From: Leptolyngbyaceae cyanobacterium CSU_1_3
GTDB taxonomy: Bacteria > Cyanobacteriota > Cyanobacteriia > Leptolyngbyales > Leptolyngbyaceae
Reading direction: 5' to 3'
Assembly: GCA_012034655.1 (NCBI GenBank)
Contig: JAAUOZ010000006.1
Location: 1 to 56,345, forward strand
DNA: 56,345 nucleotides
This document shows positions 37,561-48,161 of this stretch, piece by piece. The notes under the pieces were generated by a model. That model was not told the DNA's origin. It searched no databases and saw nothing but the letters and a program-made list of their open reading frames with translations. Numbering within the stretch: the stretch's first letter is position 1; every line of letters starts with the position of its first letter. The translations under genes were made by a program, and so were the position numbers.

Positions 37561-38767
37561 ATGAGACACTGCCTCAACCCCACCTGCACCGCCCCCCAAA
37601 ACGCTGACCCCGCAGAAATCTGCCACGGGTGCGGGTCAGATTTGCGGCTGCACAATCGCTATCTGGCGGTGAAGCCGATCGCTCGTGGGGGCTTTGGCAG
37701 AACCTTTTTAGCCGTCGATCTATCTCAACGATCGCACCCTCGCTGCATCATCAAACAATTCTTTCCACAACCACAAGGGGCTGACAACTTCACCAAAGCT
37801 TCGGCTCTCTTTCGTCAAGAAGCCCAACGACTCGCAGAACTGGGCAACCATCCCCAAATTCCTACCCTACTCGCATATCTCGAACAAGACGGTCATCAGT
37901 ATTTAATTCAAGAGTTTATTGATGGGCGAAATCTGGCTCAAGAGTTGATCGATGAAGGCGCTTTTTGTGAAGATCAGATCTGGCAACTATTAGAAGATCT
38001 GTTACCTGTGATGGAATTTTTGCATACCCATCAGGTGATTCATCGAGACATAAAACCTGCGAATATTATCCGCGATCGACTCACCCAAAAGCTTTTTTTT
38101 AGTCGATCTTGGAGCCGCAAAATACGCCACCGGAACCGCCCTCGCCCAAACTGGAACCACCATTGGCAGCGCAGAATACACTGCGCCAGAACAGGCGCGA
38201 GGCAAAGCCCTATTCGCCAGCGATCTCTACAGCCTCGGAGCAACTTGCATTCACTTACTCACCGATATGTCGCCGTTCGATCTCTACGATAGCAGCGAAG
38301 CGAAATGGGTTTGGCAAGATTATTTAAGCGATATTGTCAGCAATTCCTTGGCTAAAATTCTCAACAAGTTGTTAGAAAATGCCACCAATCGCCGCTATCA
38401 ATCTGTGGCCGAAGTTTTTAGAGATCTGGATGTCAAAGCTCAAGTTTTGCCTAAGCTTCAACCTCAGTTAGTCAATCAAACTATTGCCGAAGATTGGGAT
38501 ATCGTCGCTGAAAGAACAGCCTATCAATTGGGACTCAATCTGAGCTTTAGAGAAGCTAAAGTGCTGCTCAAATCTTCGGTAAAAAGCTCGATCGCTCGTC
38601 GTTCTCACGCATCATTTTCCAAAAAACATCGCCCCAAAGATTTCGTGTTTCCGGCTATGTTGCTGCTATTAACATTACCCGTCTTTGTGTGGTGTGTGAT
38701 GCGATCGACCCCACCCAAAGCAACGATCGAACCACCCCCATCGATCGGCTCACCGCTACAGTTCTAA
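37561..38767 (+). CDS. Zinc-ribbon Ser/Thr protein kinase (frameshifted)
   Basis: The N-terminal four-Cys ribbon (HCLNPTC...EICHGCG) precedes a kinase domain. The nucleotide loop is ARGGFGRTF, the lysine lies in CIIKQFF, and the catalytic loop is HRDIKPANII. A run of eight T (38093-38100) shifts the frame; removing one T restores LVDLGAAKYATG (DLG metal motif) and APEQARGKALFASDLYSLG, giving 401 residues. A C-terminal span (FPAMLLLLTLPVFVWCVM) anchors it. Such four-Cys kinases are frequent in cyanobacteria and some are part of signalling with GAF/kinase proteins; the targets are unknown. Confidence 0.8.
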
Positions 38768-38825
38768 GTGATCCACTCTGCCTCAAACTGTGTCAAAATT
38801 CAGCAGATCATTTCAGTAAGCTCCC

Positions 38826-39476
38826 GTGAACAAATACGGATTGGCCATTCACACTAGTAGCCCAGATTTGGGGCTGGCTCTGAGCAACTTTGAGGGAGAA
38901 TTTCGCCAGCAAGTCTGGAATTTGGGGCGTGAAGTTTCTAATCAAATGCACCAGATTTTATCTGAGTTTTTGCCGCCTCAAACCTGGGCCGATCTAGACT
39001 TCATCGCTGTTGCCACAGGGCCCGGAGGCTTCACGGGCACACGCATCGGAGTCGTTACTGCTCGCACTCTTGCCCAGCAGCTAAACCGACCGCTTTTTGG
39101 CATCTCAAGTTTGGCAGCCGCCGCCCGTTCTGCATGGCAGTACGGCTCTCAACATCACGACTCTGAGACTTGTGAAGTCACGATCGCCATCCAGATGCCC
39201 GCCCAACGTGGCGAACTTTACACCGCCATCTACCAGGTTTCATCGACGCAGAGCACGCCTCTTTTGCCCGATGCCGTCATGACACCCGACACCTGGCAAA
39301 CCCTTCTCTCAACCTGGTCAACTCCCTACCAGCGCATAGAAGCAGCGGCCCAACAGGGCGAACACGTCGCTAGCATTCTCGACCTCGCCAACCTCCAAAG
39401 AAACCAGGGAGCACGATCGACCTGGGACACTGTATTACCCTTCTACGGACAACACCCCGTCAGCAGACTAGACTAG
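38826..39476 (+). CDS. tsaB: tRNA threonylcarbamoyladenosine biosynthesis protein TsaB
   Basis: GTG start; 216 residues. AIHTSSPDLGLAL and AVATGPGGFTGTRIGVVTARTLA are the ASKHA-fold nucleotide segments of TsaB (YeaZ), the scaffold partner of TsaD in t6A formation on tRNAs. Length is normal. The stop codon TAG (39474-39476) lies within the CTAG end of the inverted-repeat element that follows, so insertion of that element set the present C-terminus (...PVSRLD). Confidence 0.88.
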   Translation: MNKYGLAIHTSSPDLGLALSNFEGEFRQQVWNLGREVSNQMHQILSEFLPPQTWADLDFIAVATGPGGFTGTRIGVVTARTLAQQLNRPLFGISSLAAAARSAWQYGSQHHDSETCEVTIAIQMPAQRGELYTAIYQVSSTQSTPLLPDAVMTPDTWQTLLSTWSTPYQRIEAAAQQGEHVASILDLANLQRNQGARSTWDTVLPFYGQHPVSRLD

Positions 39477-39571
39477 TAATCTGTCAAACTTTAATGGATG
39501 AATTGGGAATGGGGAAGAGGTTATTTTTTAGGGATGTTCAACCCCTAAAAAAATTCTTGACAGACCACTAG
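39473..39571. mobile_element. 99-bp CTAG-TGGTCTGTCAA inverted-repeat element (copy 2)
   Basis: Left end CTAGTAATCTGTCAA (39473-39487), right end TTGACAGACCACTAG (39557-39571), two mismatches between the arms. An inner hairpin is formed by TTTTTTAGGG and CCCCTAAAAAA. It is the same length as the copy at 28664 although the interior differs. It supplies the tsaB stop codon. Confidence 0.65.
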
Positions 39572-39659
39572 GATCTAAAATCGCAAATCTAAAGTCCAAA
39601 ATTGGATCACACGGTAAACTATTGATTTGGGCTGTTTTGCCTCCGAGTATTTACAAATC

Positions 39660-41804
39660 ATGGCATCGTTTTTATTAGAAGTTGGCACAGAAGAACTCCC
39701 CGCAAGCTTTGTAGACGAAGCGCTAGAGCAGTGGCGATCGCGCATTCCCAAGAGCCTTGCTGACCAATATTTGACTCCAGAAACGATCGATTACTACGGC
39801 ACTCCGAGACGATTGGCGGTGTTGATCAAGGGTTTACCGCTTCAGCAGCCCGACCAAACCGAAGAAGTCAAGGGGCCATCCGCTCAAGCGGCCTTCAAAG
39901 ACGGGCAGCCCACCAAGGCAGCCGTAGGATTTGCCCAAAAACAAGGTGTTTCTGTCGATGCGTTTGAGATTCGTTCGACGGAGAAAGGCGATTTTGTCTT
40001 TGTTCGTAAGGTGCTCAAAGGTCGCCCGATCGCCGAAATTTTGACTGCATTGGTCGCGCCGTGGATCACCGAGCTAGAAGGGAAGCGGTTGATGCGTTGG
40101 GCGGATGGTGAGATTCGATTTTCTCGTCCAATTCGCTGGCTCATTGCATTGTTGGATGAGACCGTGTTGCCCATCAAAATGGTGAGTCATTCGGTTCACT
40201 TGCAGAGCGATCGAGTTTCCTATGGGCATCGTGTTCTGCATCCAGAAAGTGTTTCCATTCCCAATGCAGAAGATTATGTCTCTGTGTTGCGGTCTGCATT
40301 CGTAGAAGTGAATATCGATCGACGGCAGGAAATCATTCAAGCCCAGGTGCAGGAAGCGGCAAAGCAACTAGGCGGAGTAGCCACGATCGCGCCCTATCTG
40401 CTGCGAGAAGTGACCAATTTAGTCGAATACCCTTCGGCAGTGGTGGGCAAATTTGATGAAGAATTTTTGCAGCTTCCTGCGGAGGTGATCACGACTGAAA
40501 TGGAGAGCCATCAGCGCTATTTTCCAGTTCGCACGGGCAGGGGGGAGAACTCGGCTGAATTGTTGCCCTATTTCATCACAGCTTCTAATGGCGACCCAGA
40601 AAAGTCAGCCATCATCGCTGCTGGCAATGAGCGCGTCATCCGGGCCCGCCTGTCGGATGGCAAATTTTTCTTTGATGCCGATCGTGCCGATCCCTTAGAA
40701 AGCTATCTGCCAAAACTCGAAACCGTCACCTTTCAGCAAGACCTTGGCTCGGTGCGCGACAAGGTTGATCGGATTGTGGCGATCGCCACCCAACTTTGCG
40801 ATCAGTTGCAAATCACTGGAGATGGGAGGGCACAGATTCAACGGGCAGCCCTGCTGTGCAAAGCCGATCTCGTCACCCAAATGGTGGGCGAGTTTCCCGA
40901 ATTGCAAGGGGTAATGGGTCAGAAATACGCCCTAAATGGGGAACCCGAAGTCGTCTCCACTGCAATTTTTGAGCATTATTTACCCAAAGGAGCGGGCGAT
41001 CGTTTGCCGCAAACCCTGGCCGGCCAAATTGTGGGATTGAGCGATCGCTTGGATACGCTAGTCAGCATTTTTGGGCTGGGGCTGATTCCAACGGGGTCGT
41101 CTGATCCGTTCGCGCTGAGGCGGGCGGCGAATGCAGTGGTCAACATTACCTGGGCCGGCGATTTGGCTTTGAATCTCGATCGCATTCTAGAATCGGTTGT
41201 CTCTAGCTTTGCTGCCAGCTATGCTTCTGTGATCAAAGTTTCATCGATCGAACTGTTGCAACAGCTAAAAGATTTCTTTCTACAGCGTATTCACACTTTG
41301 TTGCGAGAAGATCACAGCCTTGATTACGATCTGGTTAACGCAGTGATTGGCGAGAATGATCTCGAATATGCAGCGCGAGCGTTGTCAAATCTGTTAGATG
41401 TGCGCGATCGTGCCCATTTCCTTCAGACAATTCGCCGCGATGGCCGACTGGCAACTATTTACGAGACAGTCAATCGGGCTTCTCGTCTCGCCGCCCAGGG
41501 AAATTTGGCGACCGATCGGTTGAATCCCAGTCAGGTGGTTGATTCAGCCCTCTTTCAAAAGTCTTCCGAGCAGGCTTTCTACGATGCATTGAGCCAACTG
41601 CAAGGGCAAACCAACTACGAAAACTTGGTCGCAGCCCTGGGCAAAATTGCCCCTACAGTGAGCAACTTTTTCGATGGTGCAGACAGCGTTCTGGTCATGG
41701 ATTCTGACCCCGCCATCAAGCAAAACCGTCTGAACTTATTGGGCGTGTTGCGAAATCATGCTCGTGTGCTGGCAGACTTTGGTGCGATCGTCAAAGGCTC
41801 GTAA
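39660..41804 (+). CDS. glyS: Glycyl-tRNA synthetase beta subunit
   Basis: Start ATG 39660 gives [22 protein letters not shown], the standard GlyS N-terminus; 714 residues is normal. Typical segments are [53 protein letters not shown] and [15 protein letters not shown]. The C-terminal DALR-like domain binds tRNA. It forms the tetrameric enzyme with GlyQ, which is not in this window. Confidence 0.95.
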   Translation: MASFLLEVGTEELPASFVDEALEQWRSRIPKSLADQYLTPETIDYYGTPRRLAVLIKGLPLQQPDQTEEVKGPSAQAAFKDGQPTKAAVGFAQKQGVSVDAFEIRSTEKGDFVFVRKVLKGRPIAEILTALVAPWITELEGKRLMRWADGEIRFSRPIRWLIALLDETVLPIKMVSHSVHLQSDRVSYGHRVLHPESVSIPNAEDYVSVLRSAFVEVNIDRRQEIIQAQVQEAAKQLGGVATIAPYLLREVTNLVEYPSAVVGKFDEEFLQLPAEVITTEMESHQRYFPVRTGRGENSAELLPYFITASNGDPEKSAIIAAGNERVIRARLSDGKFFFDADRADPLESYLPKLETVTFQQDLGSVRDKVDRIVAIATQLCDQLQITGDGRAQIQRAALLCKADLVTQMVGEFPELQGVMGQKYALNGEPEVVSTAIFEHYLPKGAGDRLPQTLAGQIVGLSDRLDTLVSIFGLGLIPTGSSDPFALRRAANAVVNITWAGDLALNLDRILESVVSSFAASYASVIKVSSIELLQQLKDFFLQRIHTLLREDHSLDYDLVNAVIGENDLEYAARALSNLLDVRDRAHFLQTIRRDGRLATIYETVNRASRLAAQGNLATDRLNPSQVVDSALFQKSSEQAFYDALSQLQGQTNYENLVAALGKIAPTVSNFFDGADSVLVMDSDPAIKQNRLNLLGVLRNHARVLADFGAIVKGS

Positions 41805-41863
41805 ATGGTTTTGTCTCTCCAGTGGGCCTGAGGAACGTGGATTCTAATCATTCCGTCCACTGC

Positions 41864-42006
41864 AAGTGGTCTTGCCCTCACCCCAGCCCTCTCCCAACTT
41901 GGGAGAGGGCGCAGGAGTTCGGTTCCCCTTCTCCCAAGTTAGGGTTAAGGGATGAAGGCGAAGATCTCCGGCATTGATCAATTCACATTTTTTGACAGAC
42001 CACTAG
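41864..42006. mobile_element. Composite repeat: CCCTCACC hairpin element with a CTAG-type right end
   Basis: The right end TTTGACAGACCACTAG (41991-42006) matches the 99-bp family; a degenerate left end AAGTGGTCTTG starts near 41864. The interior is CCCTCACCCC repeat copy 2 (41874-41961) with a strong hairpin CCCTCTCCCAA/TTGGGAGAGGG. Its CTAG (42003-42006) supplies the stop codon of the - strand chemoreceptor gene. Confidence 0.6.
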
Positions 42007-44848
42007 TTTGTCTCTACTTTAAACATCTCCACCGATTCCTGTAATTCTTGGGCAACTGCCACCGTTTGGCGCAGCACCCCTGAAACTTGGCGGGAAGAAG
42101 TTGAAGTTTTGGCAGATACTTCAGCAATATCTTTGAACACATTTGTCACCGATCGTGACGTTTCAACTTGCGAAATCGTCGCCTCAGAAATTGCTTGCAA
42201 TAGCTGATCGATCTGATGGGATACATGCACAATGTGCATCAAACTTTGCTTGGCATTTTTGACCGAGTGAGCACCTTTGCTAACTTGCACCGTCCCGTGA
42301 CCCATCACATCGATCGCGGATTGAGTGTCTGCTTGAATAGACTCTACAATCTGCTCGATCTCACGGGTGGCAGCGGCCGATCGAGCGGCGAGTTCTCCAA
42401 CTTCTGAGGCGACGATCGCAAATCCGCGACCGTGATCGCCAGCGCGAGATGCTTCGATGCTGGCATTAATTGCCAGAAGATCACTTTGCACGGCAATTTC
42501 ACTGATCAGGGAAACGATGCGTGAAATTTGCTGGGAGGCATCTCCTAGTTGCTTCACCTTGCGGGCTGCTTCGTCGATCGTTTCTCGCAAATGCAGAATG
42601 TTCTGCACGGTCGAATCCATTTCAGATTCCCCCATTTCGGCGGTGTGGGAGGCTTTTTTGGCGACAGCCGCCGCCTGATTGGCACGCTCGGATACTGTTT
42701 GTATCGATCGAGTCATTTGTTCGACGGAGTGCAGAATCTGGGTGGTGTCTGCGGTTTGTTTGTGAGCGCTGTCTGCAAGCTGATGCATTTTGCCTTCGTT
42801 TTCGCCCAGCAAACTGTTGACTTGATCCGTTGATTCCTTGACTTTGATGACGATTTGGCGCAGGTTTTCGATGATGGCATTAAAAAAGTCGGCAACCGTC
42901 CCCATGTCGCCGGATGTCACCTCAGCCCGCACGGTCAAATCGCCTCTGGCTGCGCCTTCTACTTCTTCGAGCAGTGCCAAAATTTGTAGTTGTAGTGACT
43001 CCTTAAGCATCTCTGATGTCTGCAAAGCCCTCTGGTTTTCCTGTAAAAGTTGAGCCTGATCAAGGGCATACCCAATTTGCAGGGCCAGTTGGCTCAAAAA
43101 ATCTGACTCAAAGCGCTGCCACTGGCGAGACTCTGAGGATTGATAAATCCCCAGTAGCCCAATCACCCGATCGTCTTGCTTGATCAGCGCTACCATCTCA
43201 GCCTTTGCTTGCAGATGTTCTAGATGCGCTCGATGATGGGGGTGAATGTCTTGACGAGAAACATCGTTGAGCATTCGGACGAGTTGTGTATTATATTGAC
43301 CAACATGTTTTAAACCAAGTGGATCGTGTATTACTTGAGATATTACTTTAGCGTTGCCAGAAGTGACTGACTCCGCAATCACTGTAGCAGCGAGTGAGTT
43401 TTGCTCGAAGCGGTAAACCAGCACACGATCGACCTTCAGCAGATTGCAGGTTTCTGTGACTGCGGTTTGCAAAATGTCATTTTGATTTAGCGATCGCGCA
43501 TCTGTACAGTAATATCCGTCAAGGCTCTGGCTTCTTTGGCTTGGTGTTCTTGGCGGCTGGCTTCGGTCGAAAGGATCTGTTCTGTTTCGGCAATATTTTC
43601 TGCCATGCGGTTGAAGGCGATCGTCAGTTGACCCACTTCGTCTCGCGAGAACACTTCAGCACGGACGCTACGATCGCCCTGAGCAAAATCTTGGGTGGCT
43701 CGCTCTAATTGTTGTATCGGCTTGAGCACGGTACGGCGAAATAAAAGGCTCCAGCCGATGATCACCCCAAGCGACAGAATAAGGACGATCGCTTCTTGCT
43801 GCAAACTGCTCGATAAAACTTGATCTAACACAGCTTCAGGCGTACCTCTGACTAAGAGGGCGATCGCATCTTCGCTATAAACCGGAATCGCACCGTCTGG
43901 ATGTTCGACAATTCGATTGGGGACAGCCTTGGCTGCAATGGTGTAAGTTTGCCCCCCAATGCTAAGACGCTGCGTGACCGCTTCCCCTTTTGCCTGAGCG
44001 GCCGCCGCTAACACAGACGTGTCGGGTAGAGGAACCCGAGATTGAGGATCGGTCTGTTGATTGAGAAACGTTTTATAGAGAGACGTTGACAGCGCAAACT
44101 CTCCATTTGGGTAACGTAGATAAACGGCACTATAGCCAGTGCCAAACGCTTTGAGAGTATTCTCAGCGATCGACAACTTTCCATTCACGATATCGCCAAA
44201 AATCAGCACGCCAATCACATCCTGATTCTCCGGATCTTTGATCGGCGTAATCACATAACGAATCAAGGCATCTGCCGAGGAAGCCCCTTCAGACAATGGC
44301 GGCGCTTCCCTGGACAGTTCTTCTTTAGAAAGGATTTCGCTAGCTTTGATTTGTTGCCCACCTGCGATCGATTGCTTGATCAAGTTAGCCAAATTTCCTG
44401 ATGCAATTTTTTCGCCAACTCGATTCTTATTTGCATTGGCAATAATTTGTAAATCTTTGCTGACTAGTGTTGCATATTCTATTTGTCTAGCTTTGACTTC
44501 ATTTTGCAAAATCTGTTTCACTTGATTTTGTGCATCATTGGCAAGCGATTGCCCTTGCTGACTAACTTTTGCTGCATTCACGATCACAGGGTTGTCTGAT
44601 TGCCCCCGCGATCCGAATCCCATTTGATTGACCTTGACGTTGTAGTTTGCTTCGGTGACAGCAACTTCTGACTTTGCCTGCGACAATAGCTGCGCGCGTA
44701 AACTACTCACCAACACAACCGTTGACCCAACCCCCAATCCGAGAATTGGAATCAACTCGCAGACAACCATCGCGATCATTTGTTTACGACCGATCTGCAA
44801 GTCATAAAACCATCCCAACCAAGCAGGACGACGGCTCTCAGTTCTCAC
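42003..44848 (-). CDS. Methyl-accepting chemotaxis protein with GAF domain (frameshifted)
   Basis: The first part has two membrane spans (MIAMVVCELIPILGLGVGSTVVLV and IVLILSLGVIIGWSLLF) around a periplasmic sensor, then HAMP (LKPIQQLERATQDFAQGDRSVRAE). The second part is GAF plus MCP signalling helices with the hairpin [15 protein letters not shown]. One base is missing near 43493-43499; restoring it joins ...VQM to RRSLNQNDILQTAV, parallel to [15 protein letters not shown] in the paralogue, and yields 948 residues. The GAF lacks the bilin-binding Cys (RAHLEHL where the paralogue has CEILERL, with CH before it). Last gene of the chemosensory operon; its stop codon comes from a repeat element. 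Confidence 0.85.
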
Positions 44849-44946
44849 ACCTTACGCTCCTTAGTGATCTCAGATCAGTTATCTCAGTCATAAATGGTGC
44901 ATTTTGCACCGTCAAAAATTTGTCGAAATTTTTAAAAAATGATCGC

Positions 44947-47900
44947 TCAAACGGTTGCTAGCTCCATCATTTGGGCTAGGGTTCGTAGGAGCACTTGCTC
45001 GTTATAGGGCTTCGAGAAGTAGGCATTGGCTCCCAGGTTGGTAGCCAGTTGACGGTGCTTGTCGCTGCTGCGAGACGTGAGCATGGCGATCGGAACCTGT
45101 TCTAGTTCGGGGTTGGCTTTCATCTTGGCTAACAATCCGTATCCATCCAGTCGCGGCATCTCAATGTCACAGATCACCGCCTGCACCATAGAGCCAGTTT
45201 CTAGCCGTTCGAGTGCGTCTAGCCCATCTTTAGCCTGTTCGACGCGGTAGCCAGCCCGTTCAAGAGTCAGCGCCAAAAAGCGCCGCACATTGATCGAATC
45301 ATCGACCACCAAAATCGTCTGGGGTTGGGCGGCGGTGGGGCTGACTGCATCACGGGGAGCAGCTTGCAGCGTTCTAAGCCCTGACGTTGAATGGGCAATT
45401 CCTGCCTGCGATCGCTCGTAGCTGGTCATCCAGCGCAGCATTTCGGCCACGTTCACCAGGGGCACAACGCGGCCATTTCCCATAATGGTGCAGTTGCTAA
45501 ATCCTGCGGGCAGCGGTAGGTTGCCCTCCACTCGACGAATGGTGGCTTCTTGCTCGCCCCAACAGCGATCGATGTGCAGACCCACTTTTTGTGTGCCCTG
45601 GTTGACAATCACCACGCTAGCGGACGCGATCGTCGGCACTGACTCAAAGCTGTGGCGCGATCGGGGACAGTTGAAATGCAGCCAGTTTTGGAGGCGAATC
45701 AGTTCGACGGCCTGGTTTTGCCAATTCAACACTTCACTGCCTGCGGCTCTGATCACTTGCTCCGGTTTGAGCAAGAACATTTCCTCAATAATATCGGTGG
45801 GAAATGCCAACAACATGCCGTAACTTTCGACTAGCAAAACTCGCACCGTAGACAGCGTAAACGGAATGGATAGCGTAAAAGTTGTGCCGATTTCAGGTTG
45901 GGTGTTGACCTTAATTTCGCCCCTAATTTGCTTCAGATTACTTCGCACCACATCCATCCCAACGCCACGCCCCGAAAGCGTTGTCACCTGATTGCTAGTG
46001 GTGAATCCGGGTTCAAAAATCAGCGAGAGGAGTTCTTCGTCGCTGGCAGCAGACAGGAGGGTAGAATCTAACCCCATTTGCTCAGCTCTAGCGCGAATTT
46101 TGGCGATCGCAATGCCTTCGCCATCATCCCTTACCGTAATCACCGTTCGACTGCCCTGGTGGAAGGCACGAATTTCGATCGTGCCTTCTGCTTCTTTTCC
46201 TCGTGAGAGACGAGTTTCAGCTTTCTCGATACCATGATCGAATGCATTGCGTAACAAGTGCATCAGTGGATCGCTGAGCGTTTCTAGAATGTTGCGATCG
46301 ATGAGCGTGTTTCCACCACTCACCTTGAGGTTGACCTGTTTTTTATGTTGAAGTGATAGTTCTCTCAAAGCGCGAGGAAACCGATCCACAATGTCTGAGA
46401 GCGGACGCATTCTTAGCTGGGACAACCCTGACTGCAACTGTTTTGCAGTTTTGTTGAGGTTGCGATGCACTTGCTCAGTGTCGTCTAAGCTCAAGTCAAT
46501 GTCTTCTGAGACTTCTTGAAGTTGTACGATCGTTTCCATCACCTGTTGTGAAAGCAGATGCAAGTCGCTGTAGCGATCGAGTTCCAGTGCATCAAATTCA
46601 GAGTTTTGGGCTTTATTAGACAAGCTTTGAATATTGATCAAAGATTCATTAGCGTTCCCATTCTCAAAACTTCCTTCTAGCAGTTTGGAGCGGTTGTTTA
46701 AGATCGGCGAATTGAAGTCTGAGAGCGTCACTTTATCGTAGGCATTTCGCATTTGCGCGTTTGCCTTATTTAGAGTTTGAACCCGATCGTGCAACAGTTG
46801 CGACAGGCTACGCAGACGTTTGAGATAAAGGTCTAAGCCGTTGCGATCGATGGTCAGTTCGCCAAAGAAATCATTGAGTTGATTTAGCTGTCTCACCGGA
46901 ACTCGCACCGTCGATTGATCTTCTTCTACAGGCGATTCTTCATCGGCTTGCGTTTCTGGCACTTTGAAGTTTGAAACTTGGGCATCTCGAACGGTCGATC
47001 GTGTCCATTCGGCGGTCGGCTGAAACTCTGCATAACCGTGATCGTCCACAGCTACCGTATCCGATGCTAATGCCTCCGTATACCACGCGGGAAGAGGAGC
47101 TTCAGAGGAGATCGCCTCTGTTTGCCTGTCTTCTTCCCAGTTGAAGGCGGCAGCAGGAATAGTTGGCTCGTCGCCTTTCTGGCTCTGCCCTGTCGCCATC
47201 AGAGAAATCCTGGTAGGAATTTCGGCATACTGCCCAACCATTGCCAAAGCCTGCGCCCGTCGCCAACTCTGTAAAGCGGTTTGAGCAATTGTCGTCATAT
47301 CGTGATCGCCTGCTTCTAGGCAGAGAGTCACCGACTCGCACAAACTGGTAAACGCAGACAGTTGCAGCATTTCACCCAAGCCGCCCAATTCCTGAGCCAA
47401 AATTGCCAATTCTTCCTGCAAACAGGGCTGATTCGGCGTTTCTAAGACACTTTCCAATCGCTGCAAACAGCCTTCCACCTCTGTCTCAAAGAGCATCGGA
47501 ATGATGTCTTGCCCCTCTTCGGGAGACAGCATCGAAGTGGCGCTTTCATCTTGGGGATCGCCGAGTTGGGCGTGCAGTTGCTCAAACAGTGGATTAATCT
47601 CTGAATTGAGCCAACGGGTATCTAGGGAGCGGTTGTGGCGATCGGACTCAATCACCTGACGCAGACAGTCTACCGCTCTGAGCAGCAGATTTTCGAGGTG
47701 AGGCTCAATGGCGATCGATCGATCCACCTTCAACACTTTGAACGAATCTTCAAGTCGATGAGCCAGATTGCTGAGCATCTCAAACCCCATCATGCCTGCT
47801 CCACCTTTGATCGAATGGACCGCCCGCAGAGCAGCATTGATTTTTTGGGTGTCTACCCGATTGTCAGCAAGCCCGATTAGCGCCAGATCGAGCGTATCGA

Positions 47901-47961
47901 GATACTCCTGAGCCTCATCGAGGAACTGGTGGCGGATTTCGAGTTCCTTATCGTGTGACAT
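44947..47961 (-). CDS. Hybrid CheA histidine kinase (PixL/PilL type)
   Basis: This 1004-residue protein. N-terminal HPt has phospho-His49 in AVHSIKGGAGMMG. A long acidic linker and dimerisation region follow, then the ATP site with LMHLLRNAFDHGIE (N box), VRDDGEGIAI and GRGVGMDVV (G boxes). A CheW-like domain (VLLVESYGMLLAFPTDIIEEMF) and a C-terminal receiver with the Asp in AVICDIEMPRLDGYG complete it. It phosphorylates the CheY and PatA-like regulators encoded upstream. The order after the MCP matches cyanobacterial pix/pil/hmp loci; which of these it is cannot be fixed by order alone. Confidence 0.9.
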   Translation of the reverse strand: MSHDKELEIRHQFLDEAQEYLDTLDLALIGLADNRVDTQKINAALRAVHSIKGGAGMMGFEMLSNLAHRLEDSFKVLKVDRSIAIEPHLENLLLRAVDCLRQVIESDRHNRSLDTRWLNSEINPLFEQLHAQLGDPQDESATSMLSPEEGQDIIPMLFETEVEGCLQRLESVLETPNQPCLQEELAILAQELGGLGEMLQLSAFTSLCESVTLCLEAGDHDMTTIAQTALQSWRRAQALAMVGQYAEIPTRISLMATGQSQKGDEPTIPAAAFNWEEDRQTEAISSEAPLPAWYTEALASDTVAVDDHGYAEFQPTAEWTRSTVRDAQVSNFKVPETQADEESPVEEDQSTVRVPVRQLNQLNDFFGELTIDRNGLDLYLKRLRSLSQLLHDRVQTLNKANAQMRNAYDKVTLSDFNSPILNNRSKLLEGSFENGNANESLINIQSLSNKAQNSEFDALELDRYSDLHLLSQQVMETIVQLQEVSEDIDLSLDDTEQVHRNLNKTAKQLQSGLSQLRMRPLSDIVDRFPRALRELSLQHKKQVNLKVSGGNTLIDRNILETLSDPLMHLLRNAFDHGIEKAETRLSRGKEAEGTIEIRAFHQGSRTVITVRDDGEGIAIAKIRARAEQMGLDSTLLSAASDEELLSLIFEPGFTTSNQVTTLSGRGVGMDVVRSNLKQIRGEIKVNTQPEIGTTFTLSIPFTLSTVRVLLVESYGMLLAFPTDIIEEMFLLKPEQVIRAAGSEVLNWQNQAVELIRLQNWLHFNCPRSRHSFESVPTIASASVVIVNQGTQKVGLHIDRCWGEQEATIRRVEGNLPLPAGFSNCTIMGNGRVVPLVNVAEMLRWMTSYERSQAGIAHSTSGLRTLQAAPRDAVSPTAAQPQTILVVDDSINVRRFLALTLERAGYRVEQAKDGLDALERLETGSMVQAVICDIEMPRLDGYGLLAKMKANPELEQVPIAMLTSRSSDKHRQLATNLGANAYFSKPYNEQVLLRTLAQMMELATV

Positions 47962-48034
47962 AGGTTAAGTGAGGTAGTGAGGGATGAGGGTTTAGCTTTG
48001 CCACGCTGCGCGAGAAGAATGAGGGAGTTGTCTC

Positions 48035-48130
48035 GCCCTCACCCCAGCCCTCTCCCCGATTGGGAGAGGGAGCAAGAGTCCAGTTCTCCTGCTCCCAAGT
48101 TGGGAGAAGAAGGGGTTAGGAGATGAGGGC
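48035..48130. repeat. CCCTCACCCCAGCCCTC dispersed repeat (copy 3)
   Basis: Same blocks as 41874-41961, including CCCTCTCCCC-GATT-GGGAGAGGG hairpin and a following AAATTCAC-type tail. Like that copy, it lies directly downstream of a chemoreceptor gene. Confidence 0.75.
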
Positions 48131-48161
48131 AAACATCTCGACATTAATAAATTCACGATCC

